Part shown: positions 61,465 to 63,022 of the stretch, one piece after another
Layout: every line of letters starts with the position of its first letter
How positions within the stretch are numbered: position 1 is the first letter of the stretch
Origin: Paludibacteraceae bacterium
GTDB lineage: Bacteria; Bacteroidota; Bacteroidia; Bacteroidales; Paludibacteraceae
NCBI GenBank assembly: GCA_017391525.1
Contig: JAFOYE010000012.1
Location: 64,001 to 127,022, forward strand
Reading direction: 5' to 3'
DNA: 63,022 nt
Notes under the pieces: model-generated
What the model saw: only the letters and a program-made list of their open reading frames with translations
Databases searched by the model: none
Told to the model about the DNA's origin: nothing
Translations under genes and position numbers: made by a program

Positions 61465-61559
61465 GTTTGGGTTGCTAGCGACGAGTCGCTCATCCAACCC
61501 AAACAAAAGACATCCTCGAATTGTCATTAATTGTCAACCTAATTGATGCTAATTGTCGT
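61465..61559 (+). repeat. hairpin + 4x11-base element, copy 3 (solo)
   Basis: Hairpin with a perfect 10-bp outer stem GTTTGGGTTG/CAACCCAAAC (61465-61504) and inner AGCGAC/GTCGCT core, then exactly four 11-base units: tcgaattgtca, ttaattgtcaa, cctaattgatg, ctaattgtcgt (61516-61559). It lies between the giant exoprotein gene and the next secreted-protein gene. Confidence 0.83.
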
Positions 61560-61615
61560 TAAAAATAAAATCACTTTCAACTCGTATATAGTTCCCAATA
61601 AATATAACATATTAT

Positions 61616-63022
61616 ATGAATCTACAGCGATTTAGTGTGGCAATTAGTCTGTTTGTATTTGCCACTACACTCATGGCTCAAACATCGGATGATTGTGCCA
61701 AACTGCAAGCCGACAAGGGCTACCCATCTTACTACTGCGATTGCAAGGAAGGATATACCGACTTCATTCTGCCTATTGACACCATTGTGGATGGCGAACC
61801 TATTTGGTACAAAGGTTGGATAAGCGACCTCTATGACGGCGTCTCTGCTTACATGCACTCCGACTGCGATTTCAAATTTGAAGTCTATACCAGTTGTTCT
61901 GCTCAAACACCTAAATATTCAGCCCTCTTTGCTCAGAACCAAGCCAACTCCATCGATGGCGAAGCTATCAAACGCAAACTGCAAGAGAATAATGTAGGCG
62001 ATATTGATATGGCATTCTATATCCGTATCTCTCCTGTTGCTGGCAATGGCGGACGACTCATCATGCGCAAGCAAAACGATGGTATGCCTTCTACATGCGA
62101 TGATCCACTATACATATTCCCTGGCATGTCACTCTACACTACACGCCCCAACGATGTGTATGTAGTTGATCCAAACCAGCTATACGACCTCACAGATATC
62201 ATTCTACAATGGGAACCAGAAACCAATACCCCATGTGATTTGCAGATAATGCAAGCCTCTTGCGATGGTCCTACCATAGCGCAGACAACCCTCCACACCG
62301 ATGATATCTATATCCTACCAGCGCAGCAGATCAAGCAAGCTAAGGATAATAACCAACAACTATATTTCCATCTCAATCATGCTGCCAATACCGCAGGTAA
62401 GTTCCACTGTCTTGCACCAGAGTATGAGGAAAACTATATGGATACACTTGTTTGCCAAGGTATGGGACTCCAACTCAATGACACTCTGCTCACTGAACCA
62501 ACAGTCTATGCAGTAGATACTGTCCATACTTATGCCAATGTATATACCATCAATTTCTATGATTTGTCTTTCTATGAGCCAGAACCTCAACCAGATACTC
62601 TAGGACTCAAATCAACACAACTACCATATCTTTATCGCTCTCAGCATACTATCACCGAGCCTGGAAACTATGATCTAACTATCCATACTTTAGGACAATG
62701 TGATGAACGATATCTGTTGCATGTATACCTAGATGTGGATACTATCGTCCACGAGACGGATACACTCATGTGCTACGGTGGTATATTCGAATACAAAGGC
62801 AACAAATACACCCGTAATACCACATTCGAAGAAACATCTTGGTACAACCTAGATACTCTGCTCATCAATAAACTTCATCTCTATTTTGCTACAACACCTG
62901 ATATCGTGCATGATACCATCATGCAATATCAACGCAAATACAACAAATTCTTTAGCACTATAGGTGATGTACATTTTCTCTATGCTAACCCTGAAACCCA
63001 TTGCACGGATTCTATCATCATG
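61616..63022 (+). CDS. large secreted protein, N-terminal 469 residues (cut by window edge)
   Basis: Translated from the sequence: ATG at 61616-61618, signal peptide MNLQRFSVAISLFVFATTLMAQ, then 447 residues open to the window end. An early Cys-rich start (TSDDCAKLQ, YYCDCKEGY) is followed by beta-rich sequence with DVYVVDPNQLYDLTDIILQWEP and CDLQIMQASCDGPTIAQ, which follows the W...C-x-F repeat pattern of the 642-residue protein at 48.4 kb, and later Asp-Thr-rich repeats (HVYLDVDTIVHETDTLMCYGG) that resemble SprB-like or gliding-motility-type surface repeats. The C-terminus, where a T9SS tail would be, lies outside. Function unknown; belongs to the same exported-protein group as its neighbours. 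Confidence 0.8.
   Translation, partial: MNLQRFSVAISLFVFATTLMAQTSDDCAKLQADKGYPSYYCDCKEGYTDFILPIDTIVDGEPIWYKGWISDLYDGVSAYMHSDCDFKFEVYTSCSAQTPKYSALFAQNQANSIDGEAIKRKLQENNVGDIDMAFYIRISPVAGNGGRLIMRKQNDGMPSTCDDPLYIFPGMSLYTTRPNDVYVVDPNQLYDLTDIILQWEPETNTPCDLQIMQASCDGPTIAQTTLHTDDIYILPAQQIKQAKDNNQQLYFHLNHAANTAGKFHCLAPEYEENYMDTLVCQGMGLQLNDTLLTEPTVYAVDTVHTYANVYTINFYDLSFYEPEPQPDTLGLKSTQLPYLYRSQHTITEPGNYDLTIHTLGQCDERYLLHVYLDVDTIVHETDTLMCYGGIFEYKGNKYTRNTTFEETSWYNLDTLLINKLHLYFATTPDIVHDTIMQYQRKYNKFFSTIGDVHFLYANPETHCTDSIIM

Overview
The window reads as a chromosomal piece of a Gram-negative Bacteroidota bacterium, most likely an uncultured Bacteroidales. The evidence is: (i) the Bacteroidota promoter signature, TTTG, a 20-base gap, then TAnnTTTGC, seen upstream of about ten genes; (ii) no Shine-Dalgarno-like starts; (iii) type IX secretion (T9SS) genes (porT, a PorE-like lipoprotein) together with exported proteins that end in T9SS-type sorting tails; (iv) LPS genes (kdsB, an LpxL-family acyltransferase). 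No rRNA, tRNA, CRISPR array, transposase or integrase was seen.

Layout. 1-9.5 kb: start of an S9 peptidase cut by the window edge, a 76-residue lipoprotein with its own promoter and terminator, then a leftward run cdsA > lpxL > fumarase > degenerate M23 protein > PorE-like > thyA > folA. 9.5-13 kb: small acidic protein, recN (short at its C-terminus), rarA. 13-23 kb: a rightward surface-polysaccharide block (wlbA-like dehydrogenase, two Wza-like lipoproteins, a Wzc-like tyrosine kinase with a Tyr-Gly tail, kdsB), then djlA-like, rlmH, a SulP transporter and mnmA. 23-28 kb: a T9SS-exported alpha-amylase, a small beta-barrel protein, an aminotransferase. 28-46 kb: two leftward runs of housekeeping and envelope genes (bcp, nadC, M24 peptidase, PBP1, TPR protein, TraB-like, BASS-like transporter; and ftsY, GxxExxY protein, mtaB, rho, aroQ, porT, beta-helix lipoprotein). 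46-63 kb: an accessory surface-protein region with two related membrane-anchored proteins, a secreted repeat protein, a BRO/DinD-like gene, a 3061-residue T9SS exoprotein and the start of another large secreted protein.

The least expected content is repetitive DNA. Three kinds recur. (a) Tracts of degenerate 7-base units (sometimes 8 or 9) fill the gaps between genes of the same operon and also sit in frame inside S9 peptidase, aroQ, rho and mtaB. (b) Arrays of degenerate units exactly 11 bases long lie in three intergenic regions, two of them directly after a 7-base tract. (c) A compact element of about 95-100 bases, made of a hairpin followed by exactly four 11-base AATTG-containing units, occurs four times. 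Two copies flank the GxxExxY gene in inverted orientation with hairpins facing the gene, so that the PD-(D/E)xK-like gene plus its flanks looks like a possible mobile cassette with two solo copies elsewhere. I do not know a described system matching this; it is the main candidate for something new here.
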